25,427 nt of DNA from UBA2645 sp044360285 (GTDB lineage: Bacteria; Pseudomonadota; Alphaproteobacteria; Rickettsiales; UBA1997), in the NCBI GenBank assembly GCA_044360285.1, contig JBIKKP010000024.1, positions 1-25,427 on the forward strand, written 5' to 3'. Position numbers and translations under genes: made by a program. Below the pieces are notes generated by a model. The model did no database searches. It worked only from the letters and a program-made list of their open reading frames with translations, and was not told the origin of the DNA. This document shows, one piece after another, positions 23,283 through 25,427 of this stretch (position 1 is the stretch's first letter; every line of letters begins with the position of its first letter).

Positions 23283-25100
23283 TTAAGAAAGCTTCATCTC
23301 CTCAAGCTCCAACCATCTTTCTTCCGCAGAATTTAATTCCATTTGCAGCTTCGAAATTTGCATTGCGATATGTGCTAGATTCGCGGAATTACGGTCTTCG
23401 GTTTCACTTAGTTCTTCACTTAATTCGTGAATTTTTTTTGCAAGTTTATCGATTTTTTCCGGAAGCTTCTCCAGCTCAATTCGGTGTTTATAGGAAAATT
23501 TCTTTGACTCATTTTGCGCTAAGATTTTTTCACTTTGTTCTTTTTTCGCTTCTGCTTTGGCGTCTTGTTTTACAGGCTTTGGCGAGTTTCTTTCTTTGTA
23601 TTCAATATAGTCAGAATAGCCGCCAATATGTTGCGAAATTTCGCCATTTCCTTCGAAGGCCAAAATCGAAGTTGCCACATTATCTAAAAAGTCGCGGTCG
23701 TGCGAAACCACAACCAGCGTGCCTGTATAGCTAATCAGGTAATCTTGCAACATGTCGAGCGTATCCATATCGAGATCGTTGGTTGGCTCGTCAAGAATCA
23801 TAAAATTTCCTGGGTTGGCTAAAGTTTTTGCCAGCAGCAAACGGTTTTGTTGCCCGCCCGACAAGGTTGAAGCCAAGGTCAGGCGCTCATCAGGGTTGAA
23901 CATAAAATTCTTCAAATAGCCGCAAATATGCATGGTGCGACCGTTGGCTAAGTGAATGTATTCGCCGCCGGTTTCGCACAAAACTTCTTGAATTGTTGAG
24001 GTTGGTTTGATGTTGCTGCGAATTTGATCGAAGTACGAAACGCTTATGTCGCGGGCTGGTTTTACCGTGCCTGAATCTGGATTAACTTCGCCAATCATCA
24101 TTTTAAGCAACGTCGATTTTCCGCTGCCGTTTTTGCCTAAAATTCCGATTCGCTCGCCGCGTAAAATTTTTAGCGAAAATTTATGGATGAGTTGTTTTTC
24201 GCCGTAATTTTTACTGACATTGTTGAAGGCCATAATCACTTGTGGCGCGTCCTCATCCATCTTTTGCATCTCGATGTTAATTTTACTTTGATTGGCTTTC
24301 ACCAGCTTGCGTGTTGCTTCAAGCTTGGTTTTGAGCTCGTCGAGATAATGCAAACGGCCGATATTTCTTTTGCGTCTGCCCGTGACGCCGGTTTGTAGCC
24401 AGCCGCTTTCGAGTTCGACTTTTTTCTGCAAATTATCGAGCTCGCGTTGTTCTTGATCGATGATTGAACTAGACCATTCGTCGAAATTTTGATAGCCGTT
24501 GAGGTTGATTTTGACTTGGCCGGCGCGCAGCCAAAAAACTTTGTTGGAAGTTTTTTCCAAGAATTTGCGATCGTGCGAAATCAACACCAGCGCGCCTTTG
24601 AAGGTACGCAGATATTCTTCTAACCACTGAATTATTTCTAAGTCGAGATGGTTCGTTGGTTCGTCGAGCAATAAAATTTCTGGTTCCAAAACCAGCTCGC
24701 GGGCAAGATTAGCGCGGCGTTTTTGGCCGCCTGAGAGATTGTGGGTGAGGGCGTTTTTATCAATTTTGAGGTGATCACAGATGATATCGACAAGGTAAGA
24801 TTTGTGCTCGTCAAGTTTTTGTCCGCTCATGATGAAATCAAAAACGCTGACATTTGGCGGCAAAGTTTCGTTTTGCGAAAGATAGCCCAGATGCATATTG
24901 GGCGAGATCCAGCGCTCTCCAACATCAAGTTCAAATTCGCCGGCAATTACACGCATCAAGCTGGTTTTGCCCACGCCATTTTTGCCAATTAAGCAAACGC
25001 GATCTCCTGGAAAGATGTTGAGGTGAAGATTTTCAAAGAGCGTTTTTTTGGCGAAAGAAATTGTGGCGTCGCGAATAGAGAGGATTGGAGGGTTTTTCAC
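23283..25100 (-). CDS. uup: ABC-F ATPase, Uup type
   Basis: The protein has two ATP-binding cassettes and no membrane domain, the ABC-F layout of ribosome-associated ATPases. Cassette 1 has Walker A GKNGVGKTS (39-47 from the GTG start), signature LSGGQKRRANLAREL and Walker B LLLDEPTNHLDLEII. Cassette 2 has GKNGSGKST, LSGGQQNRLLLAKTL and MILDEPTNDLDMDTL. The C-terminal domain (last 70 residues or so, KLPEKIDKLAKKIHELSEELSE) is the coiled coil typical of Uup. The frame is open back to a TTG at 25163, but that lies in a palindromic repeat. The GTG at 25100 puts MKNPPILSIRD at the N-terminus, as in the family, and gives 605 residues. Uup proteins have been linked to ribosome function and to precise excision of transposons. 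Confidence 0.92.
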   Translation of the reverse strand: MKNPPILSIRDATISFAKKTLFENLHLNIFPGDRVCLIGKNGVGKTSLMRVIAGEFELDVGERWISPNMHLGYLSQNETLPPNVSVFDFIMSGQKLDEHKSYLVDIICDHLKIDKNALTHNLSGGQKRRANLARELVLEPEILLLDEPTNHLDLEIIQWLEEYLRTFKGALVLISHDRKFLEKTSNKVFWLRAGQVKINLNGYQNFDEWSSSIIDQEQRELDNLQKKVELESGWLQTGVTGRRKRNIGRLHYLDELKTKLEATRKLVKANQSKINIEMQKMDEDAPQVIMAFNNVSKNYGEKQLIHKFSLKILRGERIGILGKNGSGKSTLLKMMIGEVNPDSGTVKPARDISVSYFDQIRSNIKPTSTIQEVLCETGGEYIHLANGRTMHICGYLKNFMFNPDERLTLASTLSGGQQNRLLLAKTLANPGNFMILDEPTNDLDMDTLDMLQDYLISYTGTLVVVSHDRDFLDNVATSILAFEGNGEISQHIGGYSDYIEYKERNSPKPVKQDAKAEAKKEQSEKILAQNESKKFSYKHRIELEKLPEKIDKLAKKIHELSEELSETEDRNSANLAHIAMQISKLQMELNSAEERWLELEEMKLS

Positions 25101-25160
25101 GAAAATTGTTTTTAGTTTTAGAAAAGCGGCTTGTACAAAAACGTCATTATTAAGCCTGAA

Positions 25161-25261
25161 CAACCGTCATCCTTGGCTCGCAAAGCCGAGGATCTTGTTT
25201 TGCTCAACGCTAAACTTAACGAGATCCTCGAATTGCTGTGTAATTCAAGGATGACGGGTTG
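25161..25261. repeat. Intergenic palindromic element with four-arm folding potential
   Basis: The outer arms CAACCGTCATCCTTG (25161-25175) and CAAGGATGACGGGTTG (25246-25261) pair with one bulge. Inside are a small hairpin GGCT/AGCC (25174-25186), a 13-bp stem CGAGGATCTTGTT with AACGAGATCCTCG (25187-25231, one G-U) and a third hairpin GAATT/AATTC (25230-25246). Together they form a cloverleaf-like shape. The GTCATCC...GAGGATC words recall palindromic repeats dispersed between genes in alphaproteobacteria. It sits between the divergent uup and M16 peptidase genes. Confidence 0.8.
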
Positions 25262-25290
25262 AATGGGTAATTTAAAACATATTTTTTCAC

Positions 25291-25427
25291 ATGAATTCAA
25301 AAATCATAACTCTTGAAAATGGCCTGCGCGTTGCGGTTGATGAAATGAAAGACGTGGAAACCGTTTCGGTTGGCGTTTTTGTCAATACGGGCTCGCGTCA
25401 TGAAACTGTTGCGCAAAACGGCATTTC
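25291..25427 (+). CDS. M16-family zinc peptidase (N-terminal fragment; runs off the right edge)
   Basis: Forty-five codons are visible: MNSKIITLENGLRVAVDEMK, then VETVSVGVFVNTGSRHETVAQNGI. LENGLRV followed by V-V--GSR-E is the standard opening of M16 (pitrilysin / mitochondrial processing peptidase-like) proteases. The zinc motif HxxEH would follow shortly after the window ends, so it is not seen. In many alphaproteobacteria an M16 peptidase gene lies near the lspA-DUF3035 pair; here it is 14 kb away and beside uup. Confidence 0.85.
   Translation, partial: MNSKIITLENGLRVAVDEMKDVETVSVGVFVNTGSRHETVAQNGI

Noticed and set aside
23246..23734. 162-codon + strand open frame
   Set aside because: It is antisense to the conserved C-terminal half of uup and has no recognisable protein features.
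25101..25163. Upstream TTG start for uup
   Set aside because: It lies in the arm of a palindromic element; the GTG at 25100 matches the family N-terminus.
1..25427. tRNA, rRNA or known riboswitch
   Set aside because: No sequence with the conserved T-loop/anticodon layout or a recognisable riboswitch core was seen on reading; a covariance-model scan was not possible here.

Overview
The window looks like chromosomal DNA of an AT-rich alphaproteobacterium, possibly of a host-associated (Rickettsiales- or Holosporales-like) lineage. The evidence is an alphaproteobacterial-type AddB, a FolC that keeps the N-terminal block I recall from alphaproteobacterial FolC proteins, an lspA gene followed by a DUF3035/BamF-like lipoprotein, a lone VirB11 ATPase, LpxD and LptD (so LPS is made), a large MORN-repeat protein, and very few Shine-Dalgarno sequences. 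The lineage is inferred from gene content; no rRNA or tRNA gene is visible here.

Layout. 1-759 (-): 5' part of addB, running off the left edge. 810-2045 (+): dadA-like FAD oxidoreductase. 2153-4825 (+): an 890-residue MORN-repeat protein whose repeats are nearly identical at DNA level and which lies between two copies of a 20-bp sequence. 4909-6225 (-): folC. 6233-9629 (+): porin, virB11 and lpxD packed with 0-1 bp gaps. 9710-10639 (-): fmt. 10710-16816 (+): a tight run of lspA, small lipoprotein, yajC, secD, lptD, trxA and a shortened glutamine-synthetase-like protein. 16964-17617 (+): membrane-anchored SRPBCC protein, ending at a strong intrinsic terminator. 17700-19202 (+): RhlE-type DEAD-box helicase.

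19203-22802 is the most notable part: a 3600-bp IS1595-family element with perfect 27-bp terminal inverted repeats and a perfect 8-bp target duplication (AAAAATAA) that includes the helicase stop codon. It holds a transposase on the + strand. Convergent to it is an 810-residue single-chain restriction-modification protein with a PD-(D/E)XK nuclease, an N6-adenine methylase and a target-recognition domain. A 37-codon lysine-rich ORF is coupled to the R-M stop codon by an ATGA overlap. Each inverted repeat carries a consensus -35 box (TTGACA) pointing inward, and the R-M promoter has a perfect dyad overlapping its -10 box. This reads as a self-contained mobile R-M unit.

22870-23232 (+): small membrane-anchored protein of unknown function. 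23283-25100 (-): Uup-type ABC-F ATPase. 25161-25261: an intergenic palindromic element that can fold as a four-arm structure. 25291-end (+): start of an M16 zinc-peptidase gene.

Many of the host genes serve the envelope: LPS synthesis and export (lpxD, lptD), outer-membrane porin, lipoprotein processing and a lipoprotein (lspA plus neighbour), and Sec translocation (yajC, secD). The rest are housekeeping: folate (folC), initiator tRNA formylation (fmt), redox (trxA), RNA remodelling (DEAD helicase) and double-strand break repair (addB). SecF is not next to SecD here.
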